Origin: Choanephora cucurbitarum
Taxonomy: Eukaryota; Mucoromycota; Mucoromycetes; Mucorales; Choanephoraceae
Direction: 5' to 3'
Assembly (NCBI GenBank): GCA_025331435.1
Contig: JAIWNI010000010.1
Coordinates: 1-64,000 of the forward strand
DNA: 64,000 nt
The notes under the pieces were generated by a model. That model made no database searches, was not told where the DNA came from, and saw only the letters and a list, made by a program, of their open reading frames with translations. Shown one piece after another: positions 45,705 to 58,516 of this stretch. Made by a program: the position numbers and the translations under genes. Positions within the stretch are counted from its first letter, which is position 1. Each line of letters starts with the position of its first letter.

Positions 45705-46236
45705 GCGCATCAACCTTAAGTCCATTTTCTTCGATTTGTTACCCTTTTACAAGCATCTGCATTCTCATATATCATTAAATCACATATAAAAAATACTTTT
45801 TTTTGTTAATAAAACTGCTAAAGATATTTCATTTTAAAAATCTCATTTGACTTCATTTTGCGACTGGAAAGCTCATTTTATCTATCTTGTAAGAATCATG
45901 AAATTTTGACTTGGGTAAATTCTGCTTTATTAAATTAAAGTAAAAATCTGCTAGATAAACATTTCAAAACTGAAAACAGCTCGATAGATAAATCATTCAA
46001 ACATTAGAGTAACATATGCATCATTCATAGCCCTACATTTTATCTGATTGGAAAAGAAAAGTAGGAATCATAATGTTTACACTAAGCGTGCTTTAAAGTG
46101 ACGTGAAGATTACATTCACAGATGCGGGATTTCTTGGGTTTATACTTCCCGATGAAGTGTATAAATACAAGAAAGTTTTCTGGGTCTTACATCTTTTTTT
46201 TTTCTTCACTTCTTTTTCATTCCTATCATCTACAAT
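45705..46236. other. EF-3 3' flank and oxidoreductase promoter
   Basis: AT-rich spacer; no coding signal. It carries the TATA-like site listed separately. Confidence 0.55.
46160..46167 (+). promoter_or_regulatory. TATA-box-like site upstream of the Gfo/Idh/MocA gene
   Basis: TATAAATA, 77 bp before the ATG and followed by a T-rich tract. Position and sequence fit a core promoter, but a match this short in AT-rich DNA could be chance. Confidence 0.4.
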
Positions 46237-47660
46237 ATGTCTCAAAAGCCTCTTAAAGTTGGTATTATCGGTACTGGTATCTTTGCTCGTCGTCATTACA
46301 AGGCCTATGAATCAGTAGGCAAAGATAAATTCGAAGTTGTTGCTTGTGCAAACAGATCAAAGGACAAGGCTTTAGATTTCGCAAAAGAGGTAAGGATGAA
46401 AGCTGGAGAGTGTTTCTGTTTCGATTGTCTCATAAATTGTGTCAAAGGCTGGTATCCCCGAATCTGCTGTCTATACAGAAGTCTCAGATCTTATCAATGA
46501 TCCCAATGTTGAAGTTGTTGATATCCTCTTGCCAGCTCAATTCAATAAGGAGGTAAGCTATACTCGCGGTAACTGAACTTTAACATGACTAAAGTAACAC
46601 AACGTAGACAGTTGAAGCTGTAGTGGCTGCCAACAAGCATGTCATGTTCGAAAAGCCTATTGGTACGACATTGTTGACACATAAATGCATTGTCTGTTAA
46701 CATGTTTGTATTCGCGTTTTTTTTTTTATTTTATTTTATTAGCCGCTACTCTTAAGGACGCTCGTGAAATCGTAAATCTCTCTCAAAAGGCAAAGACAGT
46801 AGTTGCTGTCAATGAAAACTGGGCATATCATCCTTTGGCTTGTGCAGTAGCTGAGTATGTTCAGAAAGGAGGAATTGGAGAGGTAAGTAAATTTTATACT
46901 TGGAGGTGGCAAAGTGTCCTTTTTATTTTCCTGTTATTGACACTTAAGACAATTAATAGATTGTCAACTTCACTTATGATTCAGCACGTCCTTACAGTCC
47001 TGATTCACCTTATCACAACACCAAGTGGCGTCAAAACCCTGAGCATCCTGGGTAAAATAATCTTAAGCGTTTTATTATCATCGTGGTAGAACTAATAATG
47101 TTTCTGTTTAGTGGATATTTGAGTGATGGTTGTGTACATGATATGGCTCATTTAATCCCCATCCTTGGTTATTTCGATACAGTTGCTGCCTTTGCTACCA
47201 AGAGACACAAGATCCATGTAGTGGAAGATACTTTGGCTACCACAATCAAACTTGAAAATGGTGGTGTTGGTGTAGCCAACTTCACTTTCGTAAGTGTTTC
47301 GATCTACTGCAGAAATTTCTTGACTAACACCATCCATAGTGTTCTGCAGGTGTCAAGAGACAGACATTGGTTGTTCATGGCACAAAGGGTACTGTCAAGT
47401 TGACTGATCATCAAGAGGTCAAATTTATCAATGAAGAAGGTGAAGAAGTTGATCCTTCCCCTATTACATCACTTCAATCCAATGCTCCTGGAAACGGCCT
47501 TTCTGATATTGAAGCCGAACTCGCTACTTTCCACGATGCCGTTCGTTCAAACAAGAAGTTGGGCTTAACAGCTGAAGATGCTTTCCATCACCTCGCCTTC
47601 ATCGTTGCTTCCTTGGAGTCCGTTAAAACTGGTAAAGCCATTAAGGTTGAGCGTGCTTAA
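46237..47660 (+). CDS. Gfo/Idh/MocA-family NAD(P)-dependent oxidoreductase
   Basis: 347 residues, seven exons (46237-46389, 46448-46552, 46608-46662, 46743-46882, 46960-47051, 47112-47289, 47340-47660). The Rossmann start is VGIIGTGIFARRHYKAY. The family-typical KPI segment (HVMFEKPIAATLKDA) and the substrate-domain block GGYLSDGCVHDMAHL follow; the D...H pair of the latter corresponds to catalytic residues in relatives. No signal peptide, so probably cytosolic. The family includes glucose-fructose oxidoreductase, inositol dehydrogenase and dihydrodiol dehydrogenase. Substrate cannot be assigned from sequence. Confidence 0.88.
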
Positions 47661-47902
47661 GTTGTCATGTTTTATAAATAAAGCGTGTAAAGAAAATGTA
47701 TATATATATGAATGGTATATCTTTGGGTTTATTGCGTTTGACTTTCTTCATCGCCCACCCGTGTCATAAGTTGCCATGAGTTTTCATCTTCTGGTTTGTG
47801 CGGTAAACGTTGCCATTGGGTGTTAGCTCCTCTGGTAAATCGCATTAAGCCTGTATTACGTAGTAGGCTTCTACCCACTTCACAAGTGAAAATAAAAGGA
47901 AG

Positions 47903-48420
47903 CTATTTTAGCATTCTGTTCGGTTCAAAAACTACTTGAGTGTTACCACAGGTTCCACAGCAGAAACACCAACATAGACCTGATAAAAATATCAATGCCA
48001 TAGTCAAAATGATAATCCAAGCTTGTATCAAACTAAGCTCTGCCATGAATAATGAAAGAAAAGGGAAAGAAAGTAGCGGAGAATAATACATTTTGGTAAG
48101 AAGACTGCAATTTTTCAAGGCTGCATACATCAATGGCAAAGGAGCGTTGAATTTGAGCCATGCAATGTCTTCAACAATGCATTAAATTAAAGACATATTC
48201 CAAAAAATAAAAAGAGCCCTTTACTAAGGCATATTGCTGAGAACACTGTGATGCATCTTGAGAAGAAGGAAGACTCCAACAACCATCATTACCCAAAAAG
48301 CAAGGAGCATGCGTTACACAAAGCCTATGCAATTGCATGTTATGACTGTAGATGTCTAAAAGGTTAAGCATAGCCAAAGAAGAACATAAGAAAGGGAAAA
48401 AAGAAGAAGAAACTGTCAAT
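47903..48420 (-). CDS. Possible small Cys-rich single-pass membrane protein (model uncertain, may be decayed)
   Basis: The clearest part (48046-47903) encodes 47 residues: a strong membrane helix (LIQAWIIILTMALIFLSGL) followed by the cysteine cluster CWCFCCGTCG, which could be palmitoylated, and a short basic tail. Upstream on the same strand, a segment around 48360-48240 reads LHRLCVTHAPCFLGNDGCW and looks like an extracellular Cys-rich region, after a good branch site plus TTTTAG acceptor. Another segment at 48170-48090 reads MAQIQRSFAIDVCSLEK in a third frame. I could not join these pieces in one frame. Not recognised. It is either a small multi-exon gene or a relic. Confidence 0.3.
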
Positions 48421-49015
48421 CAGTTATAATGAGAGGTATCTATAAATTTTTTAAGTAAAAACTCTACCTGTCTAACTTGGCAGATGAGATTGATTTGCTA
48501 TAGTAGGCATGTGCTTTCTTGTATTAACTGAAGGGTAAGATGGCCTTCAGTATGCAAAAGAAAGGCAAAAAAAAGTAGACTGTATATATAAACAACTGAT
48601 AGCAAGTAAATTTAGTTGTGCTAAATCAAATGCTCAGATGTATTGTTTACAAATATATAGAAATATAAAGGTTTTTGCTAATAGTCATCCACATCTTTAC
48701 AGCCATTCAAGTAGGCTAGGTATGAAAGGATTTGATGTCTTTTCTTTTCTTAAACTTCATACTGAGCTACACTATATATTTTACAGGGGAAAACACATGC
48801 ATACAATCTTTTTTTAAAGCTAATCATCCTGTCTAAACGGAACCAGGAGGCTGGTACCCATGCTGATTTAGTAATTAACCTATCAGTCATTAACAGCCAG
48901 TTCTGCATAAATACGCTGTAAAATTTATTTTGAAAGTACGCTTAAGAGTGCACGAATAATTTTTCCGTTTGAGAGTAAAGTTTATCTATCACTTCTTTTT
49001 TTCTTTCTTTCTCTT

Positions 49016-49051
<36 letters not shown>

Positions 49052-49187
49052 AACCTATTAACAAAAACAAACAAATAAAAAAAGAGAGAAAAAAAAGAGA
49101 GATACTAAAACCTATTATTTTATTATTTTTTGGCTCTAAAATACAGTCTTTTTTTTCTTTCTCTTTTTTCTTTGACCACAATACCTT
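48421..49187. other. Spacer and UFD4 promoter with long pyrimidine tract
   Basis: No gene seen. An almost pure C/T tract of about 60 bases (48989-49051) is followed by an A-rich stretch and a second T-rich tract before the UFD4 ATG. Such tracts are common in fungal promoters and leaders. Confidence 0.55.
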
Positions 49188-52100
49188 ATGGAGCAAAACT
49201 CCAGACAATTGAAACGAAAGACTAAGAAAGACTCTTGCAAACCCAATCCCGGAACCACTGAACGATATAGCTTAAGAAACAAGAAAGAGTCTGTTTTATC
49301 AACAAGGTAAATTTCTTTGTTTAAAGCAACATTGGATAGCTTATTAACCATTTTCTTAAAGACAACAAAAGCGAAAACTTGAACAAGAACAACAAGCAAA
49401 TCAAAGCAAAGAAGAATCAAGCAGTAAAAAAGTGAAAATGAGCAATAAGGGCAAACAAAAAGCTGAAGAAGAGTAAGCTACTTAGGAAGAAGTCGATTCC
49501 TTCAGTTGTGACTCATTTTTATTAATAATTAGAAAATCATGCTCAAAGACTAAACTAGCAAACAAGCAACAGCAAGAAGAAGAGATTCTGGACGATGCCT
49601 TGGACTGCTTTGATCACCATGAAGATGAAGACAATCAGATGGATGACGACGAAGAGGATGACATCGATGAAGACAAAGAAGATGATGATGAGGACATTGA
49701 TGAGGACGATGAGGATGAAGATAACGACGAAGATGACGATGACGAAGACATCTCTCGTGTTAGAAGAACATTAGGTCTTCAGATGCAGGGTCTGTTTGGT
49801 GGCCTCATCTCCTCTGATTTTGGTCGTTTCAAGTCCATTTTGGCAAGTCTCAAATCAAGTGATGACCCCACTATGCAGTTGATAGCTCTTCAAGAACTGG
49901 CAGAAATATTATCAGTTAGTAGTGAAGAAAACCTGGCTGGTTATTTTTCAAGCGATAGTTTTGCAAGAGAACTGGTACGTATCATGATGGGCCCTGATGA
50001 CTTTTCTGCTCAAATCGGAGGCGATATGGATGAAGACATGATGCTTGCTTTAGCTATGAGTGAAGGTTTATCAGGTGGCAACCCTGAAGTCATGTTGTTA
50101 GCCTGTCGTTGTATCACCAACTTGTTAGAAGCAATGCCTACTGCTGTGACTAGTGTTGTATCTCATGGTGCCATTCGTGTGTTATGTCAAAAACTGAAAT
50201 CCATTCAATACATTGACTTGGCTGAACAAGCACTTTACGTAAAGTAGATAGTATATGTTTTCTCAATATTTTGATATCTAATTAATTATTGCATAGGCTC
50301 TTGAAAAAATTTCTGCTCAATTACCTCGCGCAGTTGTGCAAGAAGATGGACTTGGCGCAGCATTGATGTATTTTGATTTCTTCAGTATTCATGCTCAGCG
50401 TACAGCTTTACGTACAGCAGCCAACTGTATGCGTGGTATCAATACTGAATCATTCTCTCAAGTTATGGAAGTAGTGCCTACCTTAATGAACACCATCACC
50501 TATTCAGATCGATCCGTAGTTGAACTCACTTGTCTCTGCTGGGTTCGTATTTCAGAAAGCTACCGTAGTCATCGGGAATGTTTAGAACGCGCTATCTCAG
50601 TTGATCTGCTCAAGATTTTGTTCAACCTGATCCCAATCTCTGGTCACTCAAATGCAGTCCATCCTGCTGCTCTAAATGATTTACTGCGCATCTTTCGTTC
50701 TATTTCAAAGTCATCTCCTCAGCTCAGTTTTGAATTGTTAAAGTTAGGCATCATAGAGGCTTTTTACCAGATCTTGACTGGCGCCAATACAGTTCCTAGT
50801 TCAACCATTCCTCAGCATATTACATTGGACTCAAAGTGGAGAGATGCTGTGCCAACTATTATGAAAATCATTGTGGATCTTTTACCACCTTTACCTAGGG
50901 ATGATATGTTCAGTTCAAGACGATTCAAAACATCTTCTTCTAGTCAACAATCTTCCTCTTCCAACAAAGCCGATATTCAATCAGATCCTCGTATCAATTG
51001 GTTTAAGGAAAACCCTGATATACTAGTTAAATTTGACGTCATTCTTATTCCTCTTGTGTTGGATATGTATGCATCTACAGTCAATCTACGCGTGCGACAA
51101 CTGGTGACACATACGCTTGTCAAGCTTCTTTTCTATTCAACTATTGACACACTTTCCAAGGTGCTCAAGAATGTACCTTTGTCTAGCTTTCTGTCCGGTA
51201 TACTGACACGCCAAGAACATCCTGTCTTGTTGATTGATGCACTTTTTGAAGCCGAACTGTTACTTCAAAAGTTGCCTGATGTATATCATTTCTTGTTTGA
51301 GCGAGAAGGCGTCCTTCATGAAATTGAAACACTCTCTAAACAACCTCTTGCGGATGAACAGGATGAACAAAAGTCTCACAAGAATGAAGAGGCAACTGCA
51401 TTAGATGAAGCATTAAAAAAGGAAGAGCATGAAGAAGAAAAGGAGGACGATGATGACGAGGAAGATGAGGATGAACAGGAAATAGATGATAGTGAAGGTG
51501 ATACAGACTCAAGTAATAAGAAGAGCAAATCCGGTAACACGTCAGTTGGATCATCTCAGTTGGGCATTCGTTCATCTTCTTCAAGCCAACGCCGTTTGCT
51601 TGATAACTTGGATCTTCATGCTATGATGCGAAACCACCAACTTCTGCAACAGCAACAAAGACGAAACCATCATATGGACAATGAAAAGGGAGTTGGAAGA
51701 GGCTCTACACGCAAATATATCATTCAATTGGCCCAGTACTTAGTAGATCATTACTTCCACAAAAATCTATCCGAGGATGGAACAGCCAACAACAGCCTAA
51801 AGGAAATCACCACACTGACCAACAGCTTGTTGACTTGTACAAACGATACATGTGAAGAAGCCTTAACTCAACTCTCACTCTACCTTCGTAATTCTCCTAT
51901 GGGCATCAGTAGTTTCGAACTAATGAATTCAGGTTTGATGAAGACATTGCTTTCTTTCCTTACCTCGGAAGAAGGCTTCAAGGCTTCACTTGATGCACGT
52001 TGTCAATCATTTCAACATGTCTTTATTCAACAGCCTAGTATGGATCAAGATGGTAACAATTCACTCAAGAAACTAGTCATTCGTTTGCAAGATATCTTGA

Positions 52101-54570
52101 ACCGCTTTGAAGCATTTGAGGTTGTTACTCCTTTAGAATCATCTTCATCAGACAGTCTTCGTAACCCTACCAGTATGTTGGCCAAGCAACTACGTTTAAG
52201 ATTGACTGGAACAGGCGACTCTATCCCTACAAGCTATAAACAGTTGATGGTTTCTACTCATGCTGTTGCTACTTTCCGCGTACTTGAAGATTATTTGTTG
52301 GCTCGTATCAATGCTTCTGACACACTCTCCCGTATGATGGGTGGTGATGTCGATGAAGACGAGGATGACGACGACGAAGAAGAAGAGGATCGAGATCATT
52401 TATTGATTGAAGACAATGATGGTATGGATGTCGATGAAGAGGAGCATGCAGATATGGAGGTTAATGAGACAGTCATTGTGAAACATGACACTGATGAGGA
52501 TGAAGGCGAAGATGAGCGAGAAACAGCATCAAGCAGTAAGAAGGAAACCAAGACAAGTAGTGAAAGCAATTCTTCCAAGAAAGAAAAGAAGGATGGTGAA
52601 TGGAAGATTCGATTCTTATTGAACGGCACCGTCATCTCCAATGACTCTACTGTGTATGCTGCTGTGCACCAGTACGAAAAGAACAATCGCTCATCTGGCA
52701 GTACTCGTAACATCTGGGCTTCTTCTTACCCTATCACCTATGAACGCATCAAGGTATCTCCTACAGAATCAAATGAAGAGGAGGCCAACAAATCCAACAC
52801 GGCTGTCCGTCAATTAGCTGATGTTGTTCAGCCCGTAGAACTCAAGGACGACTCCACATGCAACTATGCCCTTCAACTGTTGAAGGCTCTCTCACCTGCT
52901 ATCTCCAAACAATCTCAGGGAATTACTGCACAAGACTTTATCAACCGCAAGTTAACTGCCAAGGCCAATCGTCAGTTGGAAGAGCCCTTGATTGTGGCAA
53001 GTTCTTGTTTGCCTTCTTGGATCTATTGGTTGATGAGTGAAGTACCCTTCTTGTTTCCTTTCGAGACTAGATACTTGTTTATTCAAAGCACATCCTTTGG
53101 ATACGCTCGCTTAATTGCTCGCTGGCAAAGTCTCCAAATGCGTAACAATTCTCAAAACGGTACACGTACAGATTCTTCTGAACAGCCTACTCTAGGACGC
53201 ATGGAAAGACAAAAAGTGCGCATCATGCGTAGCCAGATGCTTGAATCAGCCATCAAGATTCTTGATCTTTTTGGTAGCTCACCCACTGTGCTTGAGATTG
53301 AATATATGGGTGAAGAAGGTACTGGTATGGGCCCTACCCTAGAATTCTATGCTTCTACTTCCAAAGAGTTTAGCAAACACTCGCTTAACATGTGGCGTGG
53401 TTCGAATAAATCAGAGTCTGGTTATGTCAACTCTCCTGCTGGATTGTTCCCTAAGACTTTGAGCAAGTCAAGTACTCGATCGACAAGAAAGATTATCCAG
53501 TTGTTCAGAGCCTTAGGTCAGTTTATTGCAAAAGGTCTGTTGGATTTCAGAATTGTAGATATACCTTTCAGTCCAGCTTTCTTCAAGTTAGCGCTGCATA
53601 ATGCCGAGCCTAGTCATGCAATTCTGAAGGTAGGATTTTCGTAACATTACACTACACAGATTAGCTAAACTTCTCTTTATTTCTTTTTAGGAAATTGATC
53701 CACAACTAGGTAAATCAATTGATATGTTAGAACGCTATATCGAGCAGAAACACTCTATTTATGCAGACATCTCCAAGGTACGTTTGACTTTTATTTTTTT
53801 GGGTATCCAATTCTTGTTCTAATTCTATCTATCTATACTAGTCGCCTGAAGAGAAAGCTAAGGCTATTAAGGATATCATGGTCGATAATACTAGAATTGA
53901 TGATCTATGTCTGGATTTCACACTTCCAGGAGATGATAGTTATGAATTAAAGGTAAAGAAAGGGAAAGATCAAACAAAGAGAGGAGAGAAACCAATGCTT
54001 TCTTGATAGGAGGGCGGATCAGACATTAGTGTCACAATCAACAACATTGAAGAATACATTGACCTTGTCCAAGACGCCATTCTCGGATCTGGTATTGCTC
54101 AACAGATGGAAGCATTCAGAGAAGGCTTTAACGGCTTGTTTGCTATTGATGATCTCAAGCTATTGACTGAAAATGAGCTTGTCTCACTCTTTGGTAAAGC
54201 GGAAGAAGACTGGTCTCCTGCCACTTTAGCTGATGCTATTCGCGCAGATCATGGCTTTACTATGGATAGTGAACCTGTACGACACCTCTTAGAAATTCTC
54301 TCCAACTTTACTGATGCTGAACGACGCCAATTCCTTCAATTCACAACAGGCTCACCACGACTTCCTATTGGCGGCTGGAAAGCGCTTCGTCCTATCTTTA
54401 CTGTTGTTCGAAAAATACCTGAAGCACCATTAACTGCAGATGACTATTTGCCCTCTGTCATGACGTGTGCCAATTACCTAAAGATGCCTGCATACTCAAC
54501 AAAAGATATCCTGCATCAAAGATTGATTACATCTATGAATGAAGGTCAGAACAGTTTCTTGCTTTCTTAA
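49188..54570 (+). CDS. UFD4: HECT E3 ubiquitin ligase, UFD4/TRIP12 type
   Basis: 1675 residues, seven exons (49188-49306, 49362-49472, 49533-50238, 50297-53629, 53691-53777, 53842-53952, 54010-54570). The basic N-terminus resembles a nuclear localisation signal (KRKTKK, QQKRKLE) and is followed by a long Asp/Glu tract. An armadillo-like region begins at RRTLGLQMQGLFGGLIS and runs to about residue 650; two more acidic tracts lie in the middle. The C-terminal HECT domain starts near LEIEYMGEEGTGMGPTLEF, with the catalytic Cys1642 in MTCANYLKMPAYS, 34 residues from the end, the usual place. The family ligates ubiquitin in the N-degron and ubiquitin-fusion degradation pathways (established). No WWE domain seen, so closer to yeast Ufd4 than to animal TRIP12. 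Confidence 0.93.
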
Positions 54571-56792
54571 TATATGTAATCTTCTCTTTTTTTAAACATC
54601 AATTTCATTATTCCACTTTCATTTTGCCACATAATATATACTTGCATCCCTCTTTTTCCATTTCTTTGATTCAATCAAATAAATGAACACATATACTTTT
54701 GCACTTCTTTAGTCCAAAGAACTGTCTTCTGAGGCATGTAAAGAGAGACCCACTGGCTTTATGCATTTCAATGAAAGTGAAAGAAGGAAAAAATGGGTTG
54801 GTATTTGTTTGTTACAACAGAGCTTGTAACCGAGGGCAACAAATTATCTTTTAGCAAGCAGACTTAAATGAAAAGCTTGTTATCATGGTTTTCCATTTTT
54901 CTGCTCCGCATAGAATAAGTTGGCTATGTGTCACTTTAATTTGTAGAGGAGTTGATATGAATGTCATTAGCGGCATAAACGAAGAAGAGAAAAATGAAGA
55001 GCCTTTTTAATGATCCTCCTCTTGTTTACTCTCTACTAGTTTATGCAAACAAGATTGTTATAGCTTCATCATGTGGTTATGCTTTCGTCACCAGTAAGAC
55101 TGCTTTTTTGCAAACAGCTTAAATTTCGAAAATCAAGGGTGTTTTCTTTTTTTCTTTTTTTTTCACTCAAGGGCAAGGTGATTCTTGCTATCGCACATTC
55201 TAGGATAGTCCCTTTATTGTGGCGTTGACGACGGTGGTAGCGAACATAAAGTGGATGTAGAAAGGTGTTGCGTAAATGCTTTATAGCAAATGCGTTGGAG
55301 GCATGTGAGTGATGGGTGCTTACTGATCTCATGTGTTTCCGCTCTTCTCTTTCTTTTGCTTTTTAGTCCTTTCAGTAGGAGCAGTAGAGAAAGGTTGAGC
55401 TCTTTCACCTAGTTTGTGGCAGTATCCTTTTCTTCTCAACAGTACGCGAGAGGAGGGATGAGCTGGAGCTAGACTGGCTACACTTGCCGCACAGCAGACC
55501 CAATATATTACAGAGGCACGAGGCAGGTTCTGGCTTGGGAGACAAAGTGAAGCAATTCGCGAGAGTAGAAGTAACATCGTATGGGTTGGGAGATGCACCT
55601 CCATATCTCCTCATATTGTATGTGAAAATTCTCTATCCTGTTATAAGCCGACTTTAACCCCGGCGGGTGACTCAGTCTAGGCTTGGTATGGTCTTCCCTT
55701 GGTTCTTTTCTTTCTAGAACTGGATCAAGTGGTATCTCACACCGTAAGTTAGAGAAGAGGGTAGATAGAAGTCAACCTCCACGTTTGGTTACCCTTGGAA
55801 ACAGTTTTTTCTCATAAAAAACTGGCTAATAGACTTCTTATTCTTTTAAATAAAAATCAATTTATAGACTTTGTATACTTCTTTTCTTTTTTGTTATTTG
55901 AACTTTGTATAAACAATAAATTCCCTGTAATTATGTATCTTGGTGTATCGTAAAGTACACGCATCATACAATATCCATCACATATAAAATAAAACCCTAT
56001 TCTATGTCATCGTACTCAGTTTGTGTTGTCTACTGAATAACCTTGTTTAGATTTTTTTTTTACTTCACATTTGACGATGTTACCATAGAGAACATCGACT
56101 GAATGGCTGTAAAGCAAAGCATGAATTCTCTAAATTTTGGACGCGACTTACATTTTCATGGCAAGGGCGAATCTTCTTTGATATCATATTATAATGCCTT
56201 GTCAATTTCGTATCCTATCTATCTTTTTTGATTGAAGCACCAGCCAAACATTAGCACAAGATGAGAGAAAATGACGCCCATCGATGGCTTGTTTGGTACT
56301 TATCTGACCTTAACAGAGGGAATGATTACCAATCAGACACATTTAGGCTGAGCAGACCAAAATAGACCTGTGCTTCAGTTGATGAATCGAAACGAAAGAA
56401 TACAACTCCAAAAAGATCTCTATGTTAAATCTGAATTGAGAGAAAGAAAACAGAGAAAGCGAAAGAAGGGCCATAGACTGTCTCTAGATACAAGCTGAAT
56501 TGTCGTCAAAATAAAGACTTGTCATACTGAGTGGATAAGGTAATTTCTTTAAAATGAAAGAAATCGTTTATTTATTTTGATCATTCAAGAGATCTATTGG
56601 AGTTTGAAAACCAGTTTCGGTTTTTCTGCAATTTGACCATTTTAAGGCCACAGAGAAGTTCAGTTTTATATTAAAAACGATACTTTATTTTCCTTTGTTT
56701 TCTTTTCTTTTGCAACTCTTTCTTTTTCTTTCCTTAGCCTCTTAGATTTTCCTTTATCTTAGGACTCAAAACCTGCTTCTTTAGACACAAAC
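54571..56792. other. Intergenic, UFD4 to SGF29 relic
   Basis: About 2.2 kb with no convincing protein gene. ORFs on the minus strand at 55069-55614 overlap a GC-richer island described separately and have no recognisable domain. Confidence 0.5.
55420..55810. other. GC-richer island, candidate structured RNA or relic
   Basis: Base composition here is clearly richer in G and C than the flanking AT-rich DNA. It contains local pairing such as CCCCGGCGGG and GGAGATGCACCTCC, and the plus strand ends in a T6 run at 55805-55810 that could stop RNA polymerase III. I compared it by eye with consensus blocks of U1-U6, SRP, RNase P/MRP RNA and tRNA and could not place it. A decayed gene is an equal alternative. 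Confidence 0.25.
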
Positions 56793-57780
56793 ATGGACCG
56801 CAAGTCTCGTACTTCTCGATCAGCAACGTTGAACGGAACAAACGAAGAAGTCAACTTATGGAACCAGATATGCAACTCACTGACCAAACTTGAAAGCATT
56901 CAAAAGGACACCACGCATGTAGTCACAAATATAAATCATATTCATACCTCTTTGGATTCTAATCAAGGTAAAAACAAAACAAAGGCGTTCATATTTCCTA
57001 AAAAAAAATGAATTTAGGTATTCCTGCCACCATTGGCTCAAAGCTGGTTGAATACTATAAGGGTTGTATTGAACTATCAAGTAATGAAGTCAAGTAAGGT
57101 CTGTTGTTACATGTTATGATCATACTGTCTCATCCCACGCTGTTGATAGAACAATCAACGATATTATTGAAAAGTTATCTATCCTTGTTGCACTAAGAGA
57201 TGCTTCAGAATACAATAATGGTAACGTATATGCATACGTATACTTCAAATACATACGTGTTTACATGTCCTATAGTGATTGATTCCAAGAGAAAAAGGAG
57301 ACGAGTTGATTAAAAGGATGATTTACAATTGTCAAACGTAAGCTGAAGGAGGAGTTGAATTTTCACTTAATGCAGCCTATCAGATCGACTAAACATACTT
57401 TGCTAAACAGCCTAGACGGAAAGACAGTGGACAGTCATTATCATTGGCTATTACGAAGTTGAAGAAAAACAAGGTAGGCTATGACTTGAAGGTTAAAATC
57501 AGATTCCATGCTCACTTTTAATTTCAAGTAGAAAATAGAGATCGAAATTGGACAAAAACAGTGAGTTGAATTTACCCCCCCTCCTTTCCCTCTAATATTT
57601 CAAAATATACTTATTATTCCTTTATGTATAACATAGCCTTTTGATGCAAAGCCCATTCCAGATGTGAAGGAAGCTAGTCATTTTGTTGAATTGGATTCTG
57701 GTCAAGACATATTCACATTTTACCTAAGGACAAGACACTCTTATCAAGTTAAAGCACATCATGTTTGGAAACTCGGTTGA
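56793..57780 (+). pseudogene. SGF29: SGF29 (SAGA tudor subunit) relic with intact N-terminus
   Basis: SGF29 reads H3K4 methylation for the SAGA histone acetyltransferase complex. The N-terminal coiled-coil half is clean: exons 56793-56967, 57018-57093, 57150-57220, 57276-57313, with NLWNQICNSL, LDSNQGIPATIGSKLVEYY and NDIIEKLSILVALRDASE, typical of fungal SGF29, then a basic KRKRRR. The frame then hits a stop at 57311-57313 after 119 residues. Downstream pieces still resemble the tudor half in other frames: AKQPRRKDSGQ near 57405-57440 with an in-frame stop just before it, and FDAKPIPDVKEASHF ending at 57780. Splice-like sites remain between them. I read this as a recently decayed copy; a short N-terminal protein could still be made. 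Confidence 0.6.
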
Positions 57781-58516
57781 ATTGTACATACAAAGAGACT
57801 AAGGACCACAGTGCGATTGTTTACTGAAGTCCTTATAATCAAATAAACAGAATCATTGAATACCCTATGGCCATTGAATTGAGCTGAAATATTATTAAGC
57901 TATAAATGTCAAATTCATATTGATGGATTTACAGCTGTTGTAGTGACGAGATAGACAACTTTAAAAAAACACTATCTGGCAAAGAAAGTTGTTGATTCAA
58001 ATTGCAACTTCAGTTTTGTTGAAAGGTGTTCATTTCTTATGCTATAGACTAAGAAAACATGAAATCCTTGTCATGATGATAGCACTGTTTAACTATTTTC
58101 ATCGCTCTGTAGCGTAACAAATGTTCATCGCGATCAAACCAATACAAGCATATCAAAGAGAAGCCAAATGTCCCTTTCTTTACAAGTTCGCAATCAGAAC
58201 ACCATAAGTCTGGTTTGGCTGAAATGTCCTTCGTGTGTTATGTTGTCAACAATGTCAAGATACTCATGTCGAGAAATTCTAGTCCTTCATATAATCTGAA
58301 CTGCAAAAAGAGACTTTATTTATGCAGAAATGGTGTATCTCCTTTCATAGCCATATATAATGTAAAACAGAGAAATCACGGAACGACTTGAAATAAAATA
58401 AAAAACAACGGCTTTAATTGATAATGTACAAAGTCTAGTGTTAAAGACGTCAATTAAGCCTGAACATATTCTAAAAAAAAAAGAAAATGCTCAGAAAAAA
58501 AATTACAATGTATACA
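57781..58516. other. Convergent spacer, SGF29 relic/MED12
   Basis: AT-rich, no coding or RNA signal recognised. Confidence 0.55.

Noticed and set aside
55681..55745. Resemblance of GGATCAAGTGGTATCT to the U2 snRNA 5' region
   Set aside because: Only a short stretch matches; the branch-recognition and Sm-site context of U2 is not present.
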